From positions 186,001 to 250,000 of the forward strand of contig NZ_JAIWKS010000008.1 of assembly GCF_021271205.1 (NCBI RefSeq): 64,000 bases of DNA, written 5' to 3'. The position numbers and the translations under genes were made by a program. The stretch is from Pseudomonas uvaldensis. GTDB lineage: Bacteria > Pseudomonadota > Gammaproteobacteria > Pseudomonadales > Pseudomonadaceae. Below the pieces are notes generated by a model that was not told the origin of the DNA, ran no database searches, and saw nothing but the letters and a program-made list of their open reading frames with translations. Positions 25,224 to 33,638 of this stretch are shown in pieces. Every line of letters starts with the position of its first letter. Positions within the stretch are counted from its first letter, which is position 1.

Positions 25224-25856
25224 ATGACCAAAAGAAAAGGAACTCATTTAGTGGCCAGTCTGGAAAAGATCAGCGGCGCGGCGGGCATTTTCGGCATTTG
25301 TTATTCAATACTTACATGGAGCGGTGTAGGGAAAGGATTCAGCCCCTTCAGCCTGGGCGCCTGGAAGAAGACCCTTGGAAAGCTTGTCGAGGATGGGCAT
25401 GCCACGACTTTCCTGATCGTAGGCGAGAACATCACGCTGACAGGTATCAGTGAGGACGGCTGGGAGTTCAATACAGGGAGTCTTGGGGAAATGGACTGGG
25501 CCCGTACCACGGGGAGCTCAACGACTTACGTTTACTATATCGGTGTCAACAAGCAGTTCGTGAAGAAGTACAGGGCCCTTGCAGCCAAGCTGAAAAAGAC
25601 CAAGACCACTTACGACGCTTTCTGGCCAAACCTTCCTTTGGCGAACACTCAGTATCAAAACTGTGTCAGCCATAGTCATTACGTGATTTCCGAGCTCGGC
25701 CTTGCGCACTGGGGAAATACCGTCAAGGGCTGGTGGATGCCATCCGCCAGTAACTGGGTGGATTGGTTCAAGAGTTTCGCACCCGTGCAACGAGACGGGT
25801 TCAGTTGGAAATACAAGAAGTTCGACAGTATCAATACCCATATCCCCGTTGTCTGA
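25224..25856 (+). CDS. hypothetical protein, 210 residues
   Basis: The ATG at 25224 has CGGGGAG nine bases upstream and is preferred over a TTG at 25170. The protein is rich in tryptophan, tyrosine and lysine: a central SSTTYVYYIGVNKQFVKKY and a C-terminal GWWMPSASNWVDWFKSFAP. There is no signal peptide and no clear transmembrane span, though FGICYSILTWSGVGKGFSPF near residue 25-45 is hydrophobic. I do not recognise a family. The shape (short hydrophobic front, basic rest, Trp-rich end) would fit a toxin-like or membrane-active protein, but this is a guess. It precedes a zinc-ribbon membrane protein by 105 bases. Confidence 0.7.
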   Translation: MTKRKGTHLVASLEKISGAAGIFGICYSILTWSGVGKGFSPFSLGAWKKTLGKLVEDGHATTFLIVGENITLTGISEDGWEFNTGSLGEMDWARTTGSSTTYVYYIGVNKQFVKKYRALAAKLKKTKTTYDAFWPNLPLANTQYQNCVSHSHYVISELGLAHWGNTVKGWWMPSASNWVDWFKSFAPVQRDGFSWKYKKFDSINTHIPVV

Positions 25857-25961
25857 CAGGCGACCCAGGCGTTTCGTGTTCAATGCGTTGGCGATTCAGA
25901 ACGAAAGCTGTCAGGCATGGTCTTTCGAAGGCCAGAAATTCAACTCCTCAGAGGACGCACA

Positions 25962-26189
25962 ATGAGTCTGATCGATTGCCCTGAATGCGCTTCCCGGATC
26001 TCTGACAAGGCCTACGCCTGCCCACATTGTGGCAACCCTTTCCGGGAACCAAGTTTCCGGCTGACGGAGAAAAACGTCGGTCAGATTGCCGGGGTTACCG
26101 GAGTCTGGCTCACGGCACCCTGGATCGCACGCATGGTGTTTGGCGTTGTAGTTGTGATCGCTGTAGCGGCGGTGTTGATCCTGCGCTGA
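25962..26189 (+). CDS. small zinc-ribbon membrane protein
   Basis: The 75-residue protein begins MSLIDCPECASRISDKAYACPHCG, a two-CxxC zinc ribbon of the DUF-type found at the front of many small membrane proteins, and ends with one transmembrane helix (ARMVFGVVVVIAVAAVLIL). The start at 25962 is preceded by GAGGACG. A terminator follows within 25 bases of the stop. Such proteins are usually accessory to a partner, and the gene upstream (25224-25856) is the nearest candidate, 105 bases away on the same strand. Confidence 0.8.
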   Translation: MSLIDCPECASRISDKAYACPHCGNPFREPSFRLTEKNVGQIAGVTGVWLTAPWIARMVFGVVVVIAVAAVLILR

Positions 26190-26207
26190 TTCGCACGGAA
26201 GTACATG

Positions 26208-26239
26208 AAACGGCTCGTTGGATAACGAGCCGTTTTTTT
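26208..26239 (+). terminator. rho-independent terminator after the zinc-ribbon gene
   Basis: AAACGGCTCGTT-GGAT-AACGAGCCGTTT with T run; stem is perfect. Confidence 0.92.
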
Positions 26240-26287
26240 ACCTTCGAGGGGCAATCGACGTGTGAAACGTCGTAGGTGCGGCGCCGC

Positions 26288-27277
26288 TCAGGTATTCAAC
26301 GCCGACTGCGGTGTGTCCGGGTTGAGCTGCTGGCGCCTGAACTGCCCTGGCGGCAGGCCATGTATCTGGCGAAAGCGCCTGGAAAAATAAGCTTCGTCGG
26401 CGAACCCGCACAACCTCGCCACTTCGCCCACCGGGCGGGTGCCGTTGAGCAAGTAATTTCGCGCCGCATGCATCCTGCGCTCAAGCACCAGTTCGGTGAA
26501 GGTCTTGCCGATTTCCTTGCGCAACCAATGGGTCAGGTAAGTGGGCGACAGGTAAGTCGCGGCGGCGACCTTTATCAGGTTGAGATCGGGGTCGGCGATG
26601 TTCTTGCGCAGGTATTCGGACATCCTGCCCAACGCATCGCGCCGGCTGATTTCGGCGGCGTTTTCTTCGGCCAATCGCTTGAGCGGCTCGGCATACAAGG
26701 CACAGACGCTGCCGATCAGTTGCAGCAGCAAACCCTTGAGCATTTCTCGGGTGCCGAATTGACGGTTTTCATCCAGCACGCGCATTTGCTCGATCAACCC
26801 GCAGACCTTGCTGAAATCTTCCTGGCCCAGAATGAAATCCAGGTGCTCCTGGAAACGGAACGGCGATAACTCGGGGGCCAGGAGAATCGAGACTTCCTCC
26901 AGATCCATCGGGTCGCATTGCAGATGCGGCAACAGGAAGGTCTGGGAAAAGTTGATCACGATGAAGCTGCTGTCCGCCGGATGCGGAATCACATGCACGC
27001 GATGGGGCAGGATGAAAGCCAGTGTGTTACGGGGAAATGGGCGCTGGACGTTGCCGATGTGTTGCACGGTGTCGCCGCCGAGGTTGATCTGGATCTGGAA
27101 ATATTCGTGACGATGGGGACTGGTTTCGGCTCGCCGGCCCTTTTTGTCGCGGATGTAGAAGTCCGTCAGTTCGCTGCGTTGTTGCATGAAATAGGTGGGG
27201 ACCTGGCTCGGTGATGACATCTCCTGGGGAACCTCGACTGGTACGGAGGGAGGCGTTGATTGTGACGGGGCTGCCAT
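26288..27277 (-). CDS. AraC-family transcriptional regulator with N-terminal cupin
   Basis: From the ATG at 27277 the protein has 329 residues: a cupin-like sensor (HRHEYFQIQINLGGDTVQHI, FPRNTLAFILPHRVHVIPHP) and two C-terminal helix-turn-helix motifs (IKVAAATYLSPTYLTHWLRK and VGEVARLCGFADEAYFSRRF). The start is uncertain because no strong ribosome binding site precedes either 27277 or 27355. It is divergent from the MFS-FAH-SDR-dehydrogenase cluster at 27574-31503, and is the likely activator of that cluster (inference). The inducer is unknown. Confidence 0.85.
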   Translation of the reverse strand: MAAPSQSTPPSVPVEVPQEMSSPSQVPTYFMQQRSELTDFYIRDKKGRRAETSPHRHEYFQIQINLGGDTVQHIGNVQRPFPRNTLAFILPHRVHVIPHPADSSFIVINFSQTFLLPHLQCDPMDLEEVSILLAPELSPFRFQEHLDFILGQEDFSKVCGLIEQMRVLDENRQFGTREMLKGLLLQLIGSVCALYAEPLKRLAEENAAEISRRDALGRMSEYLRKNIADPDLNLIKVAAATYLSPTYLTHWLRKEIGKTFTELVLERRMHAARNYLLNGTRPVGEVARLCGFADEAYFSRRFRQIHGLPPGQFRRQQLNPDTPQSALNT

Positions 27278-27573
27278 GTGATTTTCAAGGAGTCGTACGA
27301 TGACATGGCTAAGGGAGAAATTTATTTTCAAACAAGGGAAAGAGGCACTGTCCAAAATTCAAAAAATACTCTCAAATAATTTTTGCTTTAAAAACAATCG
27401 GTTAGTAGGTTTTCGGCGCCTCCCTGAAAGTTTTCACTGGCTTTTGCTTTTTGGACAGGTTTTTCACTCGCGGTGGCAAAGGTAAAAAATGATCTAACAC
27501 CTTCGTTGATTTTGTTTGGTTGTACGACCACTGTCGGGCTCTCGATTTTTCTAACAATAATGAGGGCTTATCC
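27278..27573. promoter_or_regulatory. AT-rich divergent promoter region between the AraC gene and the MFS cluster
   Basis: This 296-base gap has AT-rich stretches around 27300-27410 and near 27540-27560, unlike its GC-rich flanks, as expected for promoters. A near-symmetric GGTTGTACGACC lies at 27517-27528, 46 bases before the MFS start; it may be an operator for the AraC protein or another regulator, but the evidence is weak. Confidence 0.4.
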
Positions 27574-28923
27574 ATGTCGAGTTCACAAACTTCCCGCGCT
27601 GGCGCATCGCCAGCGCTGGCCCGCGCCCGAGATACCGCGGCGTCGATCAGGCTGCCGTCCCGTCGGCGCTGGTTCATGCTGTCGCTGCTGCTGATCGCGA
27701 CGATCATCAACTACATCGATCGGGTGAACATCTCGATTGCGGCACCCTTCCTGGCCAAGGACCTGGGCCTGGACAAGATTGAAATGGGCCTGATCTTTTC
27801 TGCTTTTGCCTGGACCTACGCCATTGCATTGGTGCCCGCCGGATTCATTGCCGACCGCTTCGGGTCTCGGGTTACCTATGGGGTGTCGCTGATCAGTTGG
27901 TCGACAGTCACCGTGTGCCAGGGCTTCGCCACGGGATTCGCTTCACTGTTCGGCCTGCGTCTGGCCGTGGGCGCCATGGAGGCACCGGCGTTTCCGGCCA
28001 ACAGTCGGGCGGTCACGGTGTGGTTCCCGGCGCGGGAGCGGGGCATGGCCAGTAGCATCTACGTCTGCGGCCAGTACTTGGGCACCGCACTGTTTACCGG
28101 TGCGTTGCTCTGGCTGGCGACTACTTTCGACTGGCGTCATGTGTTCTACAGCACGGGCGCCCTCGGTATCGTTTTTGGCGTGGCCTGGCTGTTCCTGTAT
28201 CGCGACCCGATGAACTGCAAGAAAGTCAGCAAGGAAGAGCTGAAGTACATCGAGGCCGGGGGCGGACTGGTCAAGAGCAGTCAGGAACGCACCCGCTTCA
28301 ACTGGCGACAGATTGCCGAACTGTTCAGCTATCGGCAGGTCTGGGCGATCTGCATCGGCAAATTCGCCAGCACCTCGGCGCTGTATTTCTTTCTCACCTG
28401 GTTCCCGACGTACCTCATCGAAGAGCGTCAACTGACGACGATCAAGGCCGGAATCTTTGCGGTGATGCCATTCGTGGGCGCGACGGTGGGCATTCTGCTG
28501 GCGGGGATCGTTTCCGATTTGCTGATCCGTCGAGGCTACTCGCTGTCTTTCGCCCGCAAGCTGCCGCTGGTGGTGGGTTCTATGCTGGGCATGTCCATCG
28601 TCCTGGTGAACTTCACCGATTCGAACGCGATCTGCATCGCCGTGCTGACGATTGCCTTCTTCGCCCAGGGCATTGCGTCGTCTTCCTGGGCGGCGGTGTC
28701 GGAAGTGGCGCCCAAGGAGCTGATCGGGTTGACCGGCGGGATCACCAGCCTGGCCGCCAATATCGGCGGCATTGTCACCCCCATCGTGATCGGCGCGATC
28801 GTCCACAAGACCGGCTCGTTTGCCTTGGCCTTCTGGTTCATCGGCGGTGTCGCGCTGATCGGCACCTTGTCTTACTCATTGCTGCTCGGTCGCCTCTATC
28901 GCATCGAACTCAAGGTTCGCTGA
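27574..28923 (+). CDS. MFS transporter, anion:cation symporter (ACS) type
   Basis: The 449-residue protein has about 12 hydrophobic segments with the ACS-type start (WFMLSLLLIATIINYIDRVN) and the loop motif GFIADRFGSRVTYG. These carriers import acidic sugars and aromatic or other organic acids with protons (glucarate, galactonate, phthalate and similar). The start at 27574 has GAGGG seven bases upstream. It heads a same-strand run with an FAH hydrolase, an SDR and a hydroxyacid dehydrogenase, which suggests it imports their substrate. The substrate is not known. Confidence 0.88.
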   Translation: MSSSQTSRAGASPALARARDTAASIRLPSRRRWFMLSLLLIATIINYIDRVNISIAAPFLAKDLGLDKIEMGLIFSAFAWTYAIALVPAGFIADRFGSRVTYGVSLISWSTVTVCQGFATGFASLFGLRLAVGAMEAPAFPANSRAVTVWFPARERGMASSIYVCGQYLGTALFTGALLWLATTFDWRHVFYSTGALGIVFGVAWLFLYRDPMNCKKVSKEELKYIEAGGGLVKSSQERTRFNWRQIAELFSYRQVWAICIGKFASTSALYFFLTWFPTYLIEERQLTTIKAGIFAVMPFVGATVGILLAGIVSDLLIRRGYSLSFARKLPLVVGSMLGMSIVLVNFTDSNAICIAVLTIAFFAQGIASSSWAAVSEVAPKELIGLTGGITSLAANIGGIVTPIVIGAIVHKTGSFALAFWFIGGVALIGTLSYSLLLGRLYRIELKVR

Positions 28924-29021
28924 GTCAAGACAACCGATTTCTCCAATACGAGGCGGCTTTCGTCCAACTTCGCAACAGACAGCCGCCGTACGCTGATCCT
29001 TCCATCAGGACTTTAATCAGA

Positions 29022-29714
29022 ATGAACATGCCCGAGTACGTCTTTACGCCCGACCTGCCCGTGACCTTGCCGGTAGCCGGCAGCCCCCAGCGGTTTCCCG
29101 TGGGCCGGGTATTTTGCGTCGGCCGCAATTACCCTTGGCCCGACACTCAAGGCCAGTCCCGACAACCGCCAGTGTTCTTCATGAAGCCGGCGAGCAGCGT
29201 GATAGAGGCGGTGGGTGAGATGGCTTATCCGTCCGTGACAGAGGAATTCGTTCACGAAATCGAGCTGGTCGTCGCCATCGGCGAGGGCGGTGCTCACATT
29301 CCTGAAAGCCAGGCCCTGGCCTATGTGTGGGGCTACGCGGTGGGCCTTGATCTGACGCGACGTGATGTCCAGCGCATGGCCAAGCGCAACGGCCTGGCAT
29401 GGGAGGGCGCCAAAGTGTTCGATGGCGCCGCGCCAATGACCGCCATTGTGCCGGTGGCGCAAGCCGGGCATCCGCAAGGCGAATTGTGGTTGAGCGTGAA
29501 CGGCGAGGAACGCCAGCGCGACAGTCTCGACAGCCAGATCTGGTCGGTCAGCGAAGTCATCAGCCGCATTTCCCAATCGGTGCCCCTCAGGGCCGGTGAC
29601 CTGATCATGACCGGCAGCCCGGCGGGCGTCGATCTGTTGCTGCCGGGAGATGTCGTCACCGCTGGCATCGATGGCATCGGTCAACTGGAAATGCGCGTCG
29701 GCCCGCGCCCGTGA
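29022..29714 (+). CDS. fumarylacetoacetate hydrolase (FAH) family protein
   Basis: The 230-residue protein has the FAH-family core: FPVGRVFCVGRNYPWP near the front, the metal-binding EIELVVAIGEGG and the GYAVGLDLTRRDVQRMAKR region. Small members of this family include fumarylpyruvate hydrolase and 2-keto-3-deoxy-acid-type hydrolases that cleave a carbon-carbon bond of a beta-diketo or hydroxy-keto acid. In a cluster with an ACS importer, an SDR and a D-2-hydroxyacid dehydrogenase, it most likely cleaves an intermediate of acid-sugar or aromatic breakdown (inference). The ATG at 29022 is used; 29028 is the alternative. Confidence 0.87.
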   Translation: MNMPEYVFTPDLPVTLPVAGSPQRFPVGRVFCVGRNYPWPDTQGQSRQPPVFFMKPASSVIEAVGEMAYPSVTEEFVHEIELVVAIGEGGAHIPESQALAYVWGYAVGLDLTRRDVQRMAKRNGLAWEGAKVFDGAAPMTAIVPVAQAGHPQGELWLSVNGEERQRDSLDSQIWSVSEVISRISQSVPLRAGDLIMTGSPAGVDLLLPGDVVTAGIDGIGQLEMRVGPRP

Positions 29715-29755
29715 ACCTGGCAATCGTCCTACTGATTTGAGAAAGGAAGCACCAC

Positions 29756-30514
29756 ATGTCCAATACCTTGAAAGTAGCGCTGGTGACTGGTGCCGGCAGC
29801 GGCATCGGTCGCGCCGTAGCCTTGGGGCTGATGCAGGACGGATTCACCCTGGTGTTGGCGGGACGCCGCCCGGAACCCTTGCAAGCGTTGGTCGAACTGG
29901 CCGCCGCCGAGGGTCGTGAAGCGTTGGCGGTACCCACCGATGTGCGTGATCCGGTCAGTGTCGATGCGCTGTTTGCAACCATCGCTGAGGTCTACGGACG
30001 TCTGGACGTTGTGTTCAATAACGCCGGGATCAACGCCCCGGCTGTGCCTCTGGATGAGTTGACTTTCGAACAATGGCGCAACGTGATCGACACCAACCTC
30101 AACGGGGTTTTCCTCTGCGCCCGTGGCGCGTTCGGGCTGATGCGCCGGCAACAACCCCAAGGCGGACGCATCATCAACAACGGCTCGATTTCCGCTCATA
30201 CGCCACGACCCTTCAGCAGTGCCTATACCGCCAGCAAACACGCGGTACTGGGGCTGACCAAATCACTGGCCCTGGATGGCCGCGAATTCAACATCGCCTG
30301 CAGCCAGATCGACATCGGCAACGCCCTGACGGAGATGTCGGTGCGCATGACCAAAGGCGTGCGCCAGGCCAACGGCACCGTCGCGGTGGAACCGATGGTC
30401 GACGTCAGTCATGTGGCTGACGCGGTGCGCTACATCGCCGGCCTGCCGCTGTCGGCCAACGTTCTGAACATGACCGTCATGGCCACCGCCATGCCCTTTG
30501 CCGGCCGCGGTTGA
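29756..30514 (+). CDS. short-chain dehydrogenase/reductase (SDR)
   Basis: The 252-residue classical SDR has the cofactor motif TGAGSGIGRAVALG, the NNAGIN motif, and the Ser-Tyr-Lys active site with NNGSISAHTPRP and YTASKHAVLGL. It oxidises or reduces a hydroxy/keto group with NAD(P). GAAAGGAAG lies eight bases before the ATG. It lies between the FAH hydrolase (41 bases before) and the hydroxyacid dehydrogenase (32 bases after), consistent with a shared operon. The substrate is likely a sugar-acid or hydroxy-acid intermediate. Confidence 0.9.
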   Translation: MSNTLKVALVTGAGSGIGRAVALGLMQDGFTLVLAGRRPEPLQALVELAAAEGREALAVPTDVRDPVSVDALFATIAEVYGRLDVVFNNAGINAPAVPLDELTFEQWRNVIDTNLNGVFLCARGAFGLMRRQQPQGGRIINNGSISAHTPRPFSSAYTASKHAVLGLTKSLALDGREFNIACSQIDIGNALTEMSVRMTKGVRQANGTVAVEPMVDVSHVADAVRYIAGLPLSANVLNMTVMATAMPFAGRG

Positions 30515-30546
30515 GCCGGCGTTTTTATTCGCTACGCGAGGTCCCC

Positions 30547-31503
30547 ATGAAGCCAGAAGTCTTGCAGCTCAGCCCGATCCTGATCCCTGAAATCAATACC
30601 CGGCTCAACGAGCTGTTTACCATTCGGCGTTATTTCGAACAGGCCGACAAAACCGCCTATGTGCAGGAACATGGCGCCAACATTCGCGGTGTGATCACCG
30701 GCGGGCACACCGGTATCAGCCAGGCGCTCATGGCACAACTGCCCGGACTGGAGGTGGTCGCGGTCAACGGCGTAGGCACCGACGCAGTGGACCTGGCCTA
30801 CGCCAGGGATCGTGGCATTCGTGTCACTGCCACTATTGGTGCATTGACCGAGGACGTCGCCGACCTGGCCATCGGATTATTGATCGCTGTGTGCCGTGGT
30901 TTGTGCACCGGTGATCGCTACGTACGCTCCGGCCAATGGCCTCAAAGCCCGACACCGTTGGCACCGCTGCCATTGGCCCGTCAGGTGTCGGGCATGCGCA
31001 TCGGCATCGTCGGCATGGGCCGCGTCGGTCGCGCGGTGGCGATCCGCGCCGCCGCGTTCGGATGCGCCATCAGCTATACCGACCTGCAACCCATGAATGA
31101 CGTGAGCCACCGGTTCGTTGCCGATCTCAAGCAACTGGCGAGCGAGAGTGATGCACTGATTCTCGCCGCTGCCGCCGACAAGGCCGAAGCGATCATCGAC
31201 GCCCAAGTGCTGCAAGCCCTGGGGAAGGGCGGCTATCTGATCAACGTGGCCCGGGGCAAGCTGGTCAACGAGACCGATCTGGTCGCAGCACTGAACGCCG
31301 GAGACATCGCCGGCGCGGCGCTGGATGTGTTCGTCGACGAACCGAACGTTCCCGAAGCGTTGTTTGGCAATGAACATGTCGTCCTGCAACCCCATCGCGC
31401 CAGCGCAACGTTGCAGACCCGCACGCGCATGGGAGAAATGGTGTTGGCCAGTCTGGTGGACAGCTTTGCCGGGAAGGTGCCCCAGGGGTGTGTGACGGGT
31501 TGA
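30547..31503 (+). CDS. D-2-hydroxyacid dehydrogenase (hydroxypyruvate/glyoxylate reductase type)
   Basis: The 318-residue protein has the NAD-binding motif RIGIVGMGRVGRAV and the catalytic Arg-Glu-His set: INVARGKLVNE, DVFVDEPNVPE and LQPHRASAT. This matches the GhrB-like branch that interconverts 2-keto acids and D-2-hydroxy acids. The start at 30547 has CGAGG a few bases upstream. It ends the cluster begun at 27574; nothing shows a terminator immediately after its stop. It may reduce hydroxypyruvate, glyoxylate or a product of the FAH step. Confidence 0.88.
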   Translation: MKPEVLQLSPILIPEINTRLNELFTIRRYFEQADKTAYVQEHGANIRGVITGGHTGISQALMAQLPGLEVVAVNGVGTDAVDLAYARDRGIRVTATIGALTEDVADLAIGLLIAVCRGLCTGDRYVRSGQWPQSPTPLAPLPLARQVSGMRIGIVGMGRVGRAVAIRAAAFGCAISYTDLQPMNDVSHRFVADLKQLASESDALILAAAADKAEAIIDAQVLQALGKGGYLINVARGKLVNETDLVAALNAGDIAGAALDVFVDEPNVPEALFGNEHVVLQPHRASATLQTRTRMGEMVLASLVDSFAGKVPQGCVTG

Positions 31504-31522
31504 GGGCTTAGGTTTCGTATAC

Positions 31523-31897
31523 CTAGCGTCCGAACGGGTAGTGCTCGATACGACAGGCATGACTGTTGCCATCGCCTTTGCAGATACCGTCCAGGTAGCG
31601 GTAGTCGACTCGCACCGACTGCCCCTTCCTGGGCCATTGCCGACGGGGAAGCGTGGCCTGGTAGTCGGCTGTTTCCGGCGTGAACGTGAGTGTCGTCCCT
31701 TCCTTTGGGCACTCCACCGTGGTCGACTTCGGACTTGCCGTCAGGACCTTGGCTTGTAGTTGTGGGAAAGGGCGTTTAAGTACGTCGGTAATGTGCAGTT
31801 CCAGACGGCAGATTTGCCAGGTGGCTGCTTGTACGGGATCGCACAGGACCAAGAGTGCCAAAGCGAACGGCACAAGACAGGCGGCTTGTTTTTTCAT
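31523..31897 (-). CDS. hypothetical exported protein
   Basis: The ATG at 31897 has AGGGAAA seven bases upstream and gives 124 residues with a clear signal peptide (MKKQAACLVPFALALLVLC, cleavage near VQA-AT). The mature part is small and contains cysteines (ICRLELH, ECPKEG, ICKGDGNSHACRIEHYP) that could form disulfides in the periplasm. I do not recognise a family. It is convergent with the dehydrogenase gene and lies next to a VOC gene on the same strand. Confidence 0.75.
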   Translation of the reverse strand: MKKQAACLVPFALALLVLCDPVQAATWQICRLELHITDVLKRPFPQLQAKVLTASPKSTTVECPKEGTTLTFTPETADYQATLPRRQWPRKGQSVRVDYRYLDGICKGDGNSHACRIEHYPFGR

Positions 31898-31934
31898 ATC
31901 GTTTCCCTGAGAGCCCCGATTCCATTGAGCGCCA

Positions 31935-32333
31935 CTAGGCTGCTTCAGGATCATGACAGCAAACGCACAGTTTGTTGCCGTCAAGGTCTCGAAAGTAGGC
32001 ACCGTAATAATCGGGGTGATAGTGGGGTCTTAACCCTGGAGGGCCTTCACAAGTGGCCCCGAAAGCCAACGCTGTAGCGTGGGTTTTCCTGACAGCCTCT
32101 CGGTTGGGCGCGAGTAGGGCCACCATCTGTCCGTTGCCCGGCTCACTTGCGTTGCCGTCAAACGGCGTGCCTATGACGAAGATCGGGCGGGGGGAGGCTG
32201 GCGCGACCCAACCGGCCCAAGCCTTGCTCGCCTCGCAGAATTTCAACGTGAGGCCAAGACCAGCCATTATCTTTGAATAGAAAGCGAAGGCACGATCGAA
32301 GTCGCGTATACCTAAATAAACGTGGGATATCAT
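31935..32333 (-). CDS. VOC-family (glyoxalase/bleomycin-resistance-like) protein
   Basis: The 132-residue protein, from the ATG at 32333, has the beta-alpha-beta VOC pattern: MISHVYLGIRDFDRAFAFYS at the front and HYHPDYYGAYFRDLDGNKLC at the end, with metal-type residues in both halves. The family includes glyoxalase-like and dioxygenase-like enzymes and drug-binding proteins. Related sequences are often annotated only as glyoxalase, and the function here is unknown. It is preceded by a hypothetical exported gene in the same direction, 37 bases downstream of it. Confidence 0.85.
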   Translation of the reverse strand: MISHVYLGIRDFDRAFAFYSKIMAGLGLTLKFCEASKAWAGWVAPASPRPIFVIGTPFDGNASEPGNGQMVALLAPNREAVRKTHATALAFGATCEGPPGLRPHYHPDYYGAYFRDLDGNKLCVCCHDPEAA

Positions 32334-32400
32334 GACAGTCACCACTGAAGCGATGGATGAACGGGTTTACCAAGCCTGAGAAGTAAAAAGGAACTTTATC

Positions 32401-32991
32401 GTGGACACCATCCCCGTGCTCCAGACTCGGCGCCTCATCCTCACGCCCCTGCAGCTGAACGACGCACCGGCTATCCAGCAGTTATTTCCTCACTGGGACG
32501 TGGTGCGCTATCTCGACAGCCGCGTGCCTTGGCCCTATCCGGATGACGGCGCGCTGACCTACATCCGCGACCACGCGCTCCCCGCCATAGAAGCGGGCCG
32601 TGAATGGCATTGGATGATTCGCAGGTGCGAAGAACCGGCGCACAGCGTGGGAAGTATCAGCCTGTACGACCAGCCCGGCAACAACCGAGGCTTCTGGCTC
32701 GCCCCTCAATGGCAGGGAAACGGCTACATGCGCGAAGCCTGCGAGGCCATCGACGCCTATTGGTTCGAAACCCTGGGACGCCCCGTCATGCAGGTACCCA
32801 AGGCCGTGGGCAACCAGGCATCGCGCAGGGTGTCGGAGCGCGAAGGCATGCGCCTGATTGCGACGGGGCAGGGGGATTTCGTTTGTGGGCCGATGCTCAA
32901 GGAAATCTGGGAAATGAGGCGGGAGGATTGGCTCGAGCGCAAGGCCGCGTCAGGAATGTATCAAGTCAGCCACGGCAAGACGGATCATTGA
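32401..32991 (+). CDS. GNAT-family N-acetyltransferase
   Basis: The 196-residue protein starts with GTG at 32401 (AAAAGGAAC ahead) and has the RimJ/RimL-type GNAT layout: LQTRRLILTPLQLNDAPAIQ at the front, GFWLAPQWQGNGYMREA as the CoA-binding loop, and QASRRVSEREGMRLIATGQG near the end. It transfers acetyl from acetyl-CoA to an amine, often a ribosomal-protein N terminus or a small molecule. Its stop overlaps by seven bases the stop of a decayed gene on the other strand. Confidence 0.9.
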   Translation: MDTIPVLQTRRLILTPLQLNDAPAIQQLFPHWDVVRYLDSRVPWPYPDDGALTYIRDHALPAIEAGREWHWMIRRCEEPAHSVGSISLYDQPGNNRGFWLAPQWQGNGYMREACEAIDAYWFETLGRPVMQVPKAVGNQASRRVSEREGMRLIATGQGDFVCGPMLKEIWEMRREDWLERKAASGMYQVSHGKTDH

Positions 32992-33407
32992 GCGTAGGCA
33001 CGAAAAAAACGCCCCATGATCATGGCAACTGCTTCCGTTGAAGATACCAGGGCTGTGTCTACGCTGAACGGCGCGTGATCCCAAGCTTCATATTCATGAT
33101 TCTGGACTGACTGCCAGCTTGGCGGAGTCAGTCCGGGAATATCGATCTGCCTGGTTTCTACCCGCCGTTGGTGTTCCTGCTTATCCGAACAGATCACTTG
33201 GATATCCACTAGCTCAACACCTGACTGTCTGGCGATTGTGCTCCACGCCTCGCGGCTTAAGTCGTCGAGAAAATCGGCGTCAGCACTGGCCTTGGCCTGT
33301 ATGTCGGTGCCTTCTGGTATGCCTGCGGTGGCGAGGTCAGCCGCTACTTTGGGTTGGCCGGGATGAAGGCGAACGGTTTTGGCTGGCTGTGAATCAAAGG
33401 CCCTGAC
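32985..33407 (-). pseudogene. remnant of a P-loop kinase/AAA-type ATPase, start codon and P loop missing
   Basis: On the minus strand an open frame of 141 codons runs from 33407 to the stop at 32985-32987, but it has no ATG, GTG or TTG before a GTG at 33209. The C-terminal 95 residues match small P-loop kinases: SREAWSTIARQSGVELVD, VICSDKQEHQRRVETRQ and DIPGLTPPSWQSVQNHEYE. The usual ADSVNP-type motif before this is altered (ADADFLDDL), and the P loop is absent. It is most likely a decayed fragment. It overlaps the GNAT stop and an uncertain 67-residue frame upstream. Confidence 0.6.
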
Positions 33408-33547
33408 TCAGTCAGGGCTTCGTGATTCCAGGGATAGACCGGAAAGGCGATTCCCAATGATTTGTAGGAAATGACCGTAGCCTCATCGCCCGGTCCCACG
33501 CTTATGCCCCCATTTGCATCCTCACGAATTCCACAATCCAATCGCAC
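33344..33547 (-). CDS. uncertain small hypothetical protein, 67 residues
   Basis: A minus-strand frame from GTG at 33547 (GAAGGAAT ahead) encodes 67 residues beginning MRLDCGIREDANGGI and ending PFAFIPANPK. Codon use is like a real gene, and the segment AFPVYPWNHEALTES reads as folded rather than random. It overlaps the decayed kinase remnant by 64 bases in another frame. It has no recognised family. It may be genuine or part of the same degraded region. Confidence 0.35.
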   Translation of the reverse strand: MRLDCGIREDANGGISVGPGDEATVISYKSLGIAFPVYPWNHEALTESGPLIHSQPKPFAFIPANPK

Positions 33548-33638
33548 ATTCCTTCGCGGCGCGGGATAATAAGCCCCGGCTTAAGGACACAAGCACTTCG
33601 CTTCGATGATGTTGGGCGGCTGAGAGGGATCGAACGCA

